From positions 1 to 20,072 of the forward strand of contig CAYNTG010000038.1 of the NCBI GenBank assembly GCA_964400105.1: 20,072 nucleotides of DNA, given 5' to 3'. This stretch comes from CAYNTG01 sp964400105 (GTDB lineage: Bacteria > UBP14 > UBA6098). This document shows positions 8,301-16,353 of the stretch, one piece after another (position 1 is the first letter of the stretch; every line of letters starts with the position of its first letter). Position numbers and translations under genes: made by a program. The notes beneath the pieces were generated by a model that was not told where the DNA came from, made no database searches, and worked only from the letters and a program-made list of their open reading frames with translations.

Positions 8301-11300
8301 TTTCAGACCAAAGTGCGCCGGTTTTGAATGATGTCGATCCGCCGCCGGGGAGCCTTATTTCTGAAGCTTCCCCGACGATAGAAATATTCGCGACCGATTC
8401 ATTGAGCGGTGTGGATCCGCTTTCGCTGTCGATCTCGATAGACGGAGCACGCTATGCGGGCACGCTTCCGTGGATAGTTTGGTCGGGCGGAAAGTTCGAT
8501 ATCGATACGGATATCGGTGGTTTGTCGTGGTCGGACGGCGACACGATATCGATATGTCTCGATTCGCTCGCCGATTCGGTGCCGGAGGAGTATTGCGGCC
8601 CGAACATCGCGGCTTTCGACAGCTGCTTCAGCTATTTTGTCGATCTTAACGTGCCGGAGGTCGAGCTTATCTTTCCGGATAGTGCGATTATCACCGCTTG
8701 CGCCGACTCCGCTATCGCGATTCGCATCTTCGATACGTGGGGCGTTTTCGAGGACTCGATAGATCTCGTCGTCGATGCGATTTTGCATGGGATCGCGGAG
8801 CCGGAAATGGAATACTCCGGCGAGATTTTAAGTTATCTGCCGATGGGCGGTTTTTCACACGGCGATACGGTCGAGTTCACGGTTTCACGCGTGGTCGATC
8901 TTGCAGGGAATGTATTTTTGGACGGCCCGACGTGGTTTTTCACAGTGGATATCGAGCCACCGGAATTGGTGTCGATTTCACCGTCGCCGGATTCTGTTTT
9001 GTCCGATTTATCGACTGTTTTCGAGTTCGGTTTCACCGACGATATCGCAGGGGTGGACGAAGGTTCCATCGAGCTTACGCTCGACGGCACAATTTTTGCC
9101 ATCACGGACGCGGGAGTTAGTTGGGATGCCGGTTCTGGGATTTTGACGTTCGATAGCGGGGTATCGGGATTTGTCTTTTCCGATTCGGTGGATATCTGCT
9201 TTTCCGCTTCAGATCGGGTGGAAATGGCATTTTGCGGACCGAATTCGACCGATAGCTGTTTTCAATATACATTCGATCTAAACGGACCGGAGGCGGTTCC
9301 TATCGACCCGTCGCCGGGAGAGTTTTCCGCATGTGCATTCTTGAATATAACGATCCTCTTGACCGATTATTCGGGTGTCGATGACGCCTCGATAATCCTT
9401 ACTATCGACGGCGTCCATTACACGACCGCCGACACGGAGCTTCGCTATATCGGCGACAGCCTGTTGATATTCGAGCCGTCTTCGGCATGGAGCGACGGCA
9501 CGGTAGATGTTTCCCTTTATGCAGCCGATGTTTTGGGCAACGAGATCGATGGCGGTGATCTCGTGTATATATTTTATATCGACCTTACGCCGCCCGATAT
9601 TTCCGGGTTTGCTCCGCCGTCCGGCGGTTTTGCGACGGATGTATCGCCGATTATCTCATTCAATATCGTCGATGACGGGGCCGGTGTCGATGCCGGAAGC
9701 GTGGAGTTGGTAGTCGAGGCGGATACATTCCGCGTCGGAGATACCGGCGTTTCGTGGGACGGCGTGACCCTTAACCTCGATGCGGCCTTCGCAGGGATAG
9801 CCTTTGCCGATGGCGACGATGTCCGATGCTGCGCTGCGGCTTTTGACTCGCCGGACAGCTGCGGGCCGAATTTTGCGGGGCCGGAATGCTGGGATTTCCA
9901 TGTCGATCTCGGCGGGCCGGTTGCGGAACTTATTTGGCCGCCGGACGAAAGCACGGTCTCCTGCGCGGACGAATCCATCCTTGTGAGGCTTACCGATCCG
10001 GCAGGCGTCGATTTCGATTCGCTGATATTTACACTGTCGGGCACCGAATTTACGATCTCCGACGACGAGATCGATCCGATCGACGATTCGACATTCAGAT
10101 TTATTCCGGGCGATCTTTTCGACGATGGCGAGGTCGTGATTTTCTCTGTGACGCGTGCGACCGATGCCATCGGCAATGTTTCCGGGCCGTCCGAGACCTG
10201 GCGGTTTATGGTCGATCTCTCTCCACCGGAGGCCGACGATTTTTATCCCGCGCCCATGTCCATCTCGACCGGCGATTCGATCGGGCTTTCGCTTTTGGAT
10301 GCCGTTTCCGGCGTCGATCCGGCGACCATCTCTCTCGATATTTCCGGGATTGGAATCTTTGAAATTGCCGACCCGGCGCTTTCGTTTTCCAGCCCGATTT
10401 TGAGCTTCGATCCCGCGCTCGCTGGTATTTCTTTTGTCGATGGCGACACGGTAGCGGTTTGTCTCAGCGCGGCGGATATGCCGGATATCTGCCCGCCGAA
10501 TCTGCTTTCTTCGGAATGCTGGAGCTTCGTCGTCGATGCCGGAAAGCCGGTGGTCGAATTGCTTAGACCCGCGCCGGAGACGATAACCTCGTGCGGCGAT
10601 TTGGGCGTGGCGTTTACGATATCCGATATATCCGGCATCGACGATTCGTCCCTGAGATTTTCGTTCGACGGCGTCGAGTTCGGTTCGACAGACGACGGGA
10701 TTTTATGGGATGAGCCGATCCTCAAATTCACGCCATCTGCGGTTTATACGCATTACGATACGATCCGTGCCGCGCTGATCGGTGCGGCGGATATACTCGG
10801 AAATGCGATGGACATTGCCGATTCGGTATGGACATATTTTATCGTCGATACACGACCTCCGACGGTCGATTATCCATTCCCCACCGCAGGTTCCACGGTG
10901 GCGGATCCGTATCAACCGATCTCGATATGGGCATTCGATTTTCCTGCGGGTATAGATCGGGAATCTGCGGTTATCGAGGTGAGGGGAGTCGATTATGACT
11001 ATCCGTCGCCGGGATTGAGCTGGAGTGGGGACGAATTGCGATTCGACCCGGAAGATGCGGGGATCATCTTCGCGGATGGCGAGAGCATTACTGTTTGCCT
11101 TAGCGAGCTTAGCGACGATGTCGATACGTGCGACGCAAACGAACTGATCGAGCCGTTCTGTTGGGAATTCGAGATCGATCTGACCGGGCCGATGGCGCGA
11201 ATCGTCCTGCCGCTACCGAACAGATGGGTAGCATGTGGTCCGGGCGAGCAGTCTATCGAGATGATAATTCGCGACGACGAGGATGTTGTGCCAGCATCGA

Positions 11301-14300
11301 TACGATTTCTTGTCGATGGGATCGAATACGGAGTCGCTTCTCCACAGCTCAGCTTTTCCGATTCGATCCTGACATTCGTTCCCTCGACCGCATGGATGGA
11401 TGGGGACACTGTTTTTGCCGGACTTATCGACGCCGAGGATACGCTCGGCAATCCGCTTCCGTCGCCGTTGGAATGGCATTTTTATGTCGATCTATCGGCA
11501 CCGGTTACCGGCGGTTATTATCCATCGGACGGCGCGGTTGTCGGTTCGGTCGATTATATCGAGCTTTCGATCTTCGATCTTGGTTGCGGCTTGGACGATT
11601 CGAGCGTCGTTTTGGAAATAGACGGCTTTTATTATTCACTCGGTTCCGGGCTGGAATTATTCGGCGACAATTTCATCCTCGATGGAGACGGCATTCTTTC
11701 AGAGCCTTCGGGGAGCGTGGACATCTGCCTCGTCGAGGCGCTCGATCTGCCGGATTACTGCGCTGCGAACGATATATCGATGCCTTTCTGTTGGTCGATT
11801 TTCGTCGATAATGCGATCCCGGATGCATGGCCAATCAATCCACAAAACGGCGATTATGTCGCATGCGATTCGACCGAACAATATCTTGTGGTTTATCTTC
11901 ACGACGATTTCGGGATACTCGCCGACAGCATCGAGATCAGCGTGAACGGCGTTTCGCATCGTTTTACGGGTGGCGGCATGTCGTTCGGAGATACGATGTT
12001 GACCTATATTCCGCCGGAGCCGTGGGAGGACGGCGACACGATAAACGTGCATATAATCAGTGCGCCGGACAGCTTCGGCAATCCGATCGAACCGATTTCG
12101 TATTATTTTTATATGGACCTTTCGCCGCCGGAAATTTACTCGATTTCACCTGAATCGGGAGACACGATATCGAGCGTTGGCGGAAGCGCGATTCGCGCCG
12201 GTTTGACCGACAGACTGAGCGGGCTGGATGTTTCGTCGGTCTATTTCGTGGTGGACGGCGAGGATTATTTCGTCGGCGATATTCCCGGGCCGATATGGAT
12301 TCCGGCGGAATCGACGGCGGTTCTGGAGTTAAGCGGTCTCGGTGTCGATTTCGATCATGGCACAACGGTCGAGATTTGCGTCGGGGCTTCGGATATGCCC
12401 GATTGGTGCGATCCGAACGAGGCGATGGAGTGTTTCGATTATTTCATAGACGACGAACCTCCTATGGCGCTTCTCGAATCTCCCGACAGAGATAGTGCAT
12501 GCACGTCGTGCCGACTTCAAGGATTCCGGGCATTGATCAGCGATGCCTCGATGATAGACGATACGACGTTTATTTTCCGGGTGAACGGCAAGATTTACAC
12601 CGCCGATTCCGCCGGAGTGACATTCAGCGCTATCGACCGGCGGATTTACTTTGTTCCGTCCGAGCCCTGGGAGAACGGCGATACCGTGCATCTCGATTCG
12701 TTCTGTGTATCGGATATATATGGGAATGTTGGCTATAACCTTATCGAATTTTATTCTTATATCGATCTCGAACCGCCGGTTGTTTTCGGAATGGAACCGC
12801 CCGATGGAGGTGTGGCGACGCGATCTTCGCCGGAAATCAGATTTATTATTGCCGATTCTGGTTGCGGTCTCAATGCATCGACGATTCGATTCACGGTCGA
12901 TGGCGAGCTTCTCTCCCTCGATTCGAGCGGTGTGCATTATCTACTTCCCGACACGATATTGTTCGATACCGGCGAGCATGACCTTTCATACGATGATGGC
13001 GATACGGTCGATGTGTGCGTGGTCGGAGCTTCCGACGAGGCTCTTTATTGCGGAACTAACTGGCTTCCCGCGCCGATTTGCTGGTGGTTCACGATAAATA
13101 CCGCCGGGCCTATGGCCGAAATAGTAACGCCCGATTCCGGGGAATGGATCGCGTGCGATTCCTCCGATCAGGAGATATTGATATTCCTGGCGGACCCAGA
13201 CGGCGTCAATCCTACATCGGTCTCACTTGTCGTCGATGGCATCGATTACACCATCGATTCCGTCGGGCTTGTATATAATCGACCAACATCGATGTTGAGG
13301 TTCGTTCCTTCGGAGCCCTGGGGCGACGGCGATACCATCGGTGTGCTTTTAAGATCCGCCGAGGATTCTTTGGGCAACGGCCTTGCTTTGCCGGTGGAAT
13401 TCGAGTTTTATGTCGATCTTTCGCCGCCGGAGACGACATTTGTGCATCCCGTGGTTGGTTTGGCGATCCATCCGGGACCGGCGCATATCTCCGTCGGGAT
13501 CGAGGATCGAGGTGCCGGGATCGTGGACGGTTCGCTGGGGATCGGGATAGGAGGGGTTTGGCACGATGTGGGCAGCGCCGGCGTCTTATGGGATGGGGAC
13601 TCGCTGATGTTCGACGGATCGGTGTCGGGAGATACGATATTCGCGGGAGATACAGTTCTGATTTGCGTTCGCGGGGAGGATTCGACGTCGCTTTGCGGGC
13701 CAAACGAGATGCTTGTGTGCTGGGACTATATCACGACATCGAACGGCCCATATGCCGAACCGCGATTCCCTGCGATGGGAGCCGTTACGAGCTGCACCGA
13801 CACAGGAGTCCACATCTTTGTTTTTGACAGCGACGGCGATATTATTGTTCCGCACTCCTTCGTGACGGTCATCGACGACACCTTCGTGGTGCACGGGACG
13901 GCATGGCCGGATATCTTCTACGATTACGATGACACGACCCTCTACATCAACGTCGGCCCACACGAGCACGGCGATACGGTTCATGTGGATATTATCGGGG
14001 CGATGGATATATTCCATTCGCCGCTTACATCACCGCTCGAACTTTGGTTTGTGATCGACACTATCGGGCCGAAGGTTATCTCCGGTTGGCCTCCGCTCGG
14101 CGGAATGATAGCGCCCGGTTCGCCGGATATGTCGTTCTATTGCGACGATTTTCCTGCGGGAATCGATCACGGGTTCGGTGAAATCTCAATTTGGGGACAC
14201 GATTACGATCTCGGTTCCGGCGTTTTATGGAATGGGGACACGATCGTTCTTCCGGGCGCGGTCTATTCGGCTGACACATCCCTTCAGGACGGCGATTCCG

Positions 14301-16342
14301 TGCTTATCACGATTACGCTTTACGACAGCGCACAATATTGCGGCGCGAATGTTTCCGTCGTCGAATGGTGGTTCAATGTCGGCGTTACGCCGCCGGAAGC
14401 GGAGATTTTATCCCCGCAAAACGGCGCGGTTACATCCTGCGACGGCGGCGGAATTCGGATTCTCGTGACAGACGACGACGGTCTTTGTTACGATTCTTGC
14501 GGTGTTGTGATAGACGACGAGGTGCACTATCCATCCGATCCGAATCTATATTTCAATGTGGACACGATGATATACAACGCTCCGGGCGTGTTCGACCACG
14601 GCGATACGATTACATTCTGGCCGGTCGCGGAGGATATTTATGGAGCCGAACTCGCGGAGGCCGATACATTTACGTTCATAGTCGATATCGAGCCGCCGGT
14701 CGGTTCGGACGAGCAGCCCCCCGACGGCGCGGAAATTCTCGATTGGCAAGCCGGGGTGGATATTGCGATAGTCGATATTCCTGCGGGGGTGAATTCTTCG
14801 ACGTTATCGATGACTTTGACGACGCCGCGATGGACGCGGATATTTGCGCCGGGAAGCCTCTCCGTCTATTGGGATGGATCGCGTTTCGGTATCGATGTCG
14901 CCGGGTATAACGGCGGTGTGGACTGGGAGCCGGTGCTGGACGGTTCGCTTATATTCTGGCACGAGCGCGAGACGGTGTCGGTCGAGGTTTATATCGCCGA
15001 CACGGCGTGTTGCTGCGGCGCGAACGACACGACATATTCGTGGAGTTTTTATATCCTCGACGACGATACCATCGGGCCGGTCTTCTCAGTGTTTTCCCCG
15101 ATCGAGTTCTGGAGCGGGATCGCGTCGGATGTTCACGCCTCGATATCAGACCCTTCCGGTGTGTTCGACGACGCAACCGGCCCCGGAGGGCAGGGGGTTT
15201 ATCTGACCTGGGACAGCGACGGTTCCATTATCGATGGTGGAGAATCTACCGTTCAAATGGATCTCGTATCCGGCGATGAATTCGCTACGGTCACGCCGAT
15301 CGGGCCATTCTACGCAGGCGATTCGCCGGTATTCCGCATATCCGCTTATGACAACGATTTCGATTTCGAGATAATCGAGGATCGCACGAAGTCTATTAGC
15401 GGGACGATTCGTCCGGAGCTTATAATCGGGCAAGGCCCTGTCGCCGGGCTTCTCTTCCCGGCGCACCGCTCATATTCCTCTTGCGATAGCGGGGAAATCG
15501 TTCTTCTGCTTACGGATCCAGAAACCGTCGTGGATTCGAGCATTCTGCTGATGGTCAATTACGATACTGCCGTAATCGGATCGAATATGATTTACAGGAA
15601 CGATTCACTTATATATAATATCACCGATCCTCTCGACGACGGCGAGCTTGTTACGATTCGCCTCGTCGAAGCCGAGGACTCCATGGGTTACGGCCTCGAT
15701 TCGGCCTATATATGGCATTATTGGGTCGATACCTCTCCCCCCAATATCACGGTTCACGATTATCTTCCGCTCGTGCCGCCAAATCGAGAAGCTCTTATCG
15801 AGTGGCGGATCGTAGATTTCGGAGCCGGTATCGACGAGTCCGTCGTCTTCATCTATATCGATAGCGACACGCTTCGCTTGCCGGCCATTGGAGCCGCTTT
15901 CGACGGCGAATTCCTGACATTCGATCCCGAAGCGGCGGGTTACGATTTGTCCGAGTCGGTTGCGATATGCGCGTCAGCGTGCGATCTCGCAGAATATTGC
16001 GGAGCCAACTGTTCGGAGCCGGTCTGCGTTACCGTTCGCCGCTCGAAGGAGACAGTCTGCGATGTTTGGCCGATTCCATTCACGCCGAATGCGGACGGCG
16101 CAAACGATTTCGTCTGGTTCGAGTATCCATCGATGGAGCTTTTACCTGCGACGGTTGAGATCTACGATATCGACGGTCGAAGGGTTTTCTCGTCAGATTT
16201 TCCCGCGACATCACCGGAGGGAAACGCCTTCTGGGACGGCTTACGCTCGGCGGGTTCGCGTGCGAGGCCGGGGACATATTTGTATGTCGTTTTGCGCGGC
16301 GGCGATGTGATATGCAAGGGAACGCTGCTCCTCGTTCGATAG
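5312..16342 (+). CDS. Giant secreted Ig-like tandem-repeat protein (3676 aa) with type IX-like C-terminal domain
   Basis: The ATG at 5312 is forced: an in-frame TAA lies four codons upstream (5300-5302). Residues 1-22 form a signal peptide (Arg-containing n-region, LLLLVPVFALPIF core). Residues 27-3584 are 16 alternating A-B pairs of Ig-like modules plus one orphan module at 3257-3376. Typical A motifs are P-x-x-x-x-x-x-A-C, S-G-V-D, V-D-G, F-T-P-x-x-P-F/W-x-D-G-D-T and Y/F-x-V-D-L-x-P-P. Typical B motifs are S-P-x-I, S-G-V-D, V-D-G, x-S-W-D-G, D-G-D-T-V-x-x-C, C-G-P-N and C-W-S-F-x-V-D. Residues 3585-3676 are a C-terminal domain with FTPNADGAND (from 3590), EIYDIDGRRVF, WDG and GTYLYV. The protein is strongly acidic and Cys-rich, so an extracellular or surface-anchored adhesin or fibre is likely, but the ligand is unknown. 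The tRNA-cluster terminator isolates it from upstream transcription, and rsmD follows 11 bases after its stop. Confidence 0.93.
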   Translation: MIARLYRLLLLVPVFALPIFGSPPGPNITLLTPFSGSWAGCEYQEIVFRLSDLDGIDESTIRIRVEGDEYIWPDPTHFSWDGDSSFSFTPDIPFENGLEVNVVFLALEDSDGTPIDDSLSWLFFIDTDKPFCVGSSRVPSPGTIIRDNRPEIRIEVRDTTSGIPLSGLCMCFDSYTYNCPPDRNSGYCWESSPYIEYDDTFFTILTAGLGISFRNEDSVTVRLRKAVDRVPQGEAVCGPNWIDTLDPNLEWTFVIDLLGPKSTLLYPNDGDTIGCDTLVVLLDDFSGVNVPSCKLRLDTQLQSVGTSSYVNGYGDTVYYSGTGTAEIYPEGPITVYVNSVRDVVDNQSTYIGGDHTEWHLVVDKSPPFGIDPMPLDSGVSGEASPNVSVAIVDSISGVNGDSIVFEIDGVDYPMGVAGVAWDGLRASFNTGTAGLSWEDRDTVDVCIRTIDMVRADRCGPNRMNVPFCWSFIVDQGGPIVEIVDPPDESWTACEFQEIYFFLMDPSGIETSTIEFSVGGTTYHGLDHCTYADDTLAFTPDSPFSDGDTVSVLFSHALDSAGTDIDAPVGSEFYIDLTSPEITAISPIPGSIFGAGVDLEWNISDLGSGVAPESTVVSVDGVDYIWPGGFSWDGSTMSFDIEASTGPFEDAGTLDLCIRVADRVDASHCGPNEHDSCFILIYDGLGPTALLDYPEDSVITACADSEVRIVILDNYGVDFSTVQLRIDGVLYGLSDSEISISGDTIIFTPSASFTHLDSVDVVLIDALDFVGNGLIGAPLEWGFIVDSQPPVISSLWPVPGDVIADGSPTVSVNVRDYPSEIDEGYFIVTVDGVSYSWPDAALSWDGVWLNFDFAIAGLAFIDGDTAVFCMNRVADGVSPDYCGPNIADLDSCWSFTFDLTGPTAALLVPLDRAFSACPYQTVVFGIDDENGVVVESCAVRIDGTVHDWPDAALSWAGDSLIFTPPGPFADCDTIELSVIEAVDSVGNSLSGSYDWWFVSDQSAPVLNDVDPPPGSLISEASPTIEIFATDSLSGVDPLSLSISIDGARYAGTLPWIVWSGGKFDIDTDIGGLSWSDGDTISICLDSLADSVPEEYCGPNIAAFDSCFSYFVDLNVPEVELIFPDSAIITACADSAIAIRIFDTWGVFEDSIDLVVDAILHGIAEPEMEYSGEILSYLPMGGFSHGDTVEFTVSRVVDLAGNVFLDGPTWFFTVDIEPPELVSISPSPDSVLSDLSTVFEFGFTDDIAGVDEGSIELTLDGTIFAITDAGVSWDAGSGILTFDSGVSGFVFSDSVDICFSASDRVEMAFCGPNSTDSCFQYTFDLNGPEAVPIDPSPGEFSACAFLNITILLTDYSGVDDASIILTIDGVHYTTADTELRYIGDSLLIFEPSSAWSDGTVDVSLYAADVLGNEIDGGDLVYIFYIDLTPPDISGFAPPSGGFATDVSPIISFNIVDDGAGVDAGSVELVVEADTFRVGDTGVSWDGVTLNLDAAFAGIAFADGDDVRCCAAAFDSPDSCGPNFAGPECWDFHVDLGGPVAELIWPPDESTVSCADESILVRLTDPAGVDFDSLIFTLSGTEFTISDDEIDPIDDSTFRFIPGDLFDDGEVVIFSVTRATDAIGNVSGPSETWRFMVDLSPPEADDFYPAPMSISTGDSIGLSLLDAVSGVDPATISLDISGIGIFEIADPALSFSSPILSFDPALAGISFVDGDTVAVCLSAADMPDICPPNLLSSECWSFVVDAGKPVVELLRPAPETITSCGDLGVAFTISDISGIDDSSLRFSFDGVEFGSTDDGILWDEPILKFTPSAVYTHYDTIRAALIGAADILGNAMDIADSVWTYFIVDTRPPTVDYPFPTAGSTVADPYQPISIWAFDFPAGIDRESAVIEVRGVDYDYPSPGLSWSGDELRFDPEDAGIIFADGESITVCLSELSDDVDTCDANELIEPFCWEFEIDLTGPMARIVLPLPNRWVACGPGEQSIEMIIRDDEDVVPASIRFLVDGIEYGVASPQLSFSDSILTFVPSTAWMDGDTVFAGLIDAEDTLGNPLPSPLEWHFYVDLSAPVTGGYYPSDGAVVGSVDYIELSIFDLGCGLDDSSVVLEIDGFYYSLGSGLELFGDNFILDGDGILSEPSGSVDICLVEALDLPDYCAANDISMPFCWSIFVDNAIPDAWPINPQNGDYVACDSTEQYLVVYLHDDFGILADSIEISVNGVSHRFTGGGMSFGDTMLTYIPPEPWEDGDTINVHIISAPDSFGNPIEPISYYFYMDLSPPEIYSISPESGDTISSVGGSAIRAGLTDRLSGLDVSSVYFVVDGEDYFVGDIPGPIWIPAESTAVLELSGLGVDFDHGTTVEICVGASDMPDWCDPNEAMECFDYFIDDEPPMALLESPDRDSACTSCRLQGFRALISDASMIDDTTFIFRVNGKIYTADSAGVTFSAIDRRIYFVPSEPWENGDTVHLDSFCVSDIYGNVGYNLIEFYSYIDLEPPVVFGMEPPDGGVATRSSPEIRFIIADSGCGLNASTIRFTVDGELLSLDSSGVHYLLPDTILFDTGEHDLSYDDGDTVDVCVVGASDEALYCGTNWLPAPICWWFTINTAGPMAEIVTPDSGEWIACDSSDQEILIFLADPDGVNPTSVSLVVDGIDYTIDSVGLVYNRPTSMLRFVPSEPWGDGDTIGVLLRSAEDSLGNGLALPVEFEFYVDLSPPETTFVHPVVGLAIHPGPAHISVGIEDRGAGIVDGSLGIGIGGVWHDVGSAGVLWDGDSLMFDGSVSGDTIFAGDTVLICVRGEDSTSLCGPNEMLVCWDYITTSNGPYAEPRFPAMGAVTSCTDTGVHIFVFDSDGDIIVPHSFVTVIDDTFVVHGTAWPDIFYDYDDTTLYINVGPHEHGDTVHVDIIGAMDIFHSPLTSPLELWFVIDTIGPKVISGWPPLGGMIAPGSPDMSFYCDDFPAGIDHGFGEISIWGHDYDLGSGVLWNGDTIVLPGAVYSADTSLQDGDSVLITITLYDSAQYCGANVSVVEWWFNVGVTPPEAEILSPQNGAVTSCDGGGIRILVTDDDGLCYDSCGVVIDDEVHYPSDPNLYFNVDTMIYNAPGVFDHGDTITFWPVAEDIYGAELAEADTFTFIVDIEPPVGSDEQPPDGAEILDWQAGVDIAIVDIPAGVNSSTLSMTLTTPRWTRIFAPGSLSVYWDGSRFGIDVAGYNGGVDWEPVLDGSLIFWHERETVSVEVYIADTACCCGANDTTYSWSFYILDDDTIGPVFSVFSPIEFWSGIASDVHASISDPSGVFDDATGPGGQGVYLTWDSDGSIIDGGESTVQMDLVSGDEFATVTPIGPFYAGDSPVFRISAYDNDFDFEIIEDRTKSISGTIRPELIIGQGPVAGLLFPAHRSYSSCDSGEIVLLLTDPETVVDSSILLMVNYDTAVIGSNMIYRNDSLIYNITDPLDDGELVTIRLVEAEDSMGYGLDSAYIWHYWVDTSPPNITVHDYLPLVPPNREALIEWRIVDFGAGIDESVVFIYIDSDTLRLPAIGAAFDGEFLTFDPEAAGYDLSESVAICASACDLAEYCGANCSEPVCVTVRRSKETVCDVWPIPFTPNADGANDFVWFEYPSMELLPATVEIYDIDGRRVFSSDFPATSPEGNAFWDGLRSAGSRARPGTYLYVVLRGGDVICKGTLLLVR
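5390..16057 (+). repeat. Tandem array of 16 A-B Ig-like module pairs (period about 210 aa)
   Basis: The A modules of the pairs start near residues 27, 261, 479, 687, 902, 1116, 1327, 1537, 1747, 1961, 2171, 2385, 2601, 2814, 3029 and 3377. Pair lengths are mostly 208-218 residues; the first (234) and the fifteenth (228) are longer. Each pair is joined by a short V/I-D-x-x-P-P or V-D-x-x-G-P hinge. The copies are similar in protein but clearly diverged in DNA, so the duplications are old or under diversifying drift and the array is not an assembly artefact of identical repeats. The fold assignment as bacterial Ig-like is inferred from the strand/loop pattern and the S-G-V-D ... V-D-G signature. 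Confidence 0.88.
15080..15439 (+). other. Orphan, divergent module breaking the A-B alternation
   Basis: Residues about 3257-3376 begin like an A module after an I-G-P hinge (VFSVFSPIEFW) and keep a DPSGVFDD loop. They lack the A cysteine, the V-D-G and the D-G-D-T signatures, contain a Gly-rich insertion (TGPGGQGVYLTWD), and end in SGTIRPELIIGQGP without the usual V-D hinge. No B module follows; the next module is a normal A at residue 3377. Confidence 0.7.
16064..16339 (+). other. C-terminal CHU_C/FlgD-Ig-like sorting-type domain of the giant protein
   Basis: Residues 3585-3676 show FTPNADGAND, then a beta-rich core with VEIYDIDGRRVFSS, FWDGLRSAG, PGTYLYVVLRGG and a terminal KGTLLLVR. This order matches the gliding-motility-associated (type B, CHU_C) C-terminal domain of type IX secretion cargo. 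The FlgD Ig-like family shares much of the pattern and is the main alternative. Confidence 0.7.
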
Positions 16343-16353
16343 GACTTTTCAAA

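Noticed and set aside
11128..11811. A 227-codon Arg-rich open frame inside the giant gene in another frame
   Set aside because: Arg-rich low-complexity product, no ribosome site, and the repeat protein frame continues uninterrupted through it. The other long frames inside 5312-16342 are rejected for the same reason.
5390..16057. CRISPR-like reading of the regular repeats
   Set aside because: Repeats are coding, about 630 bases long and diverged; there are no short identical direct repeats with unique spacers anywhere in the window.
5312..16342. Possible assembly artefact or concatenated repeat
   Set aside because: No two modules are near-identical in DNA, the frame is unbroken for 3676 codons, and signal peptide and C-terminal domain sit at the proper ends.
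16312..16353. Upstream ATG for rsmD inside the giant gene
   Set aside because: It would add 14 residues with no family match; the ATG at 16354 gives the conserved RsmD N-terminus and has AGGA upstream.
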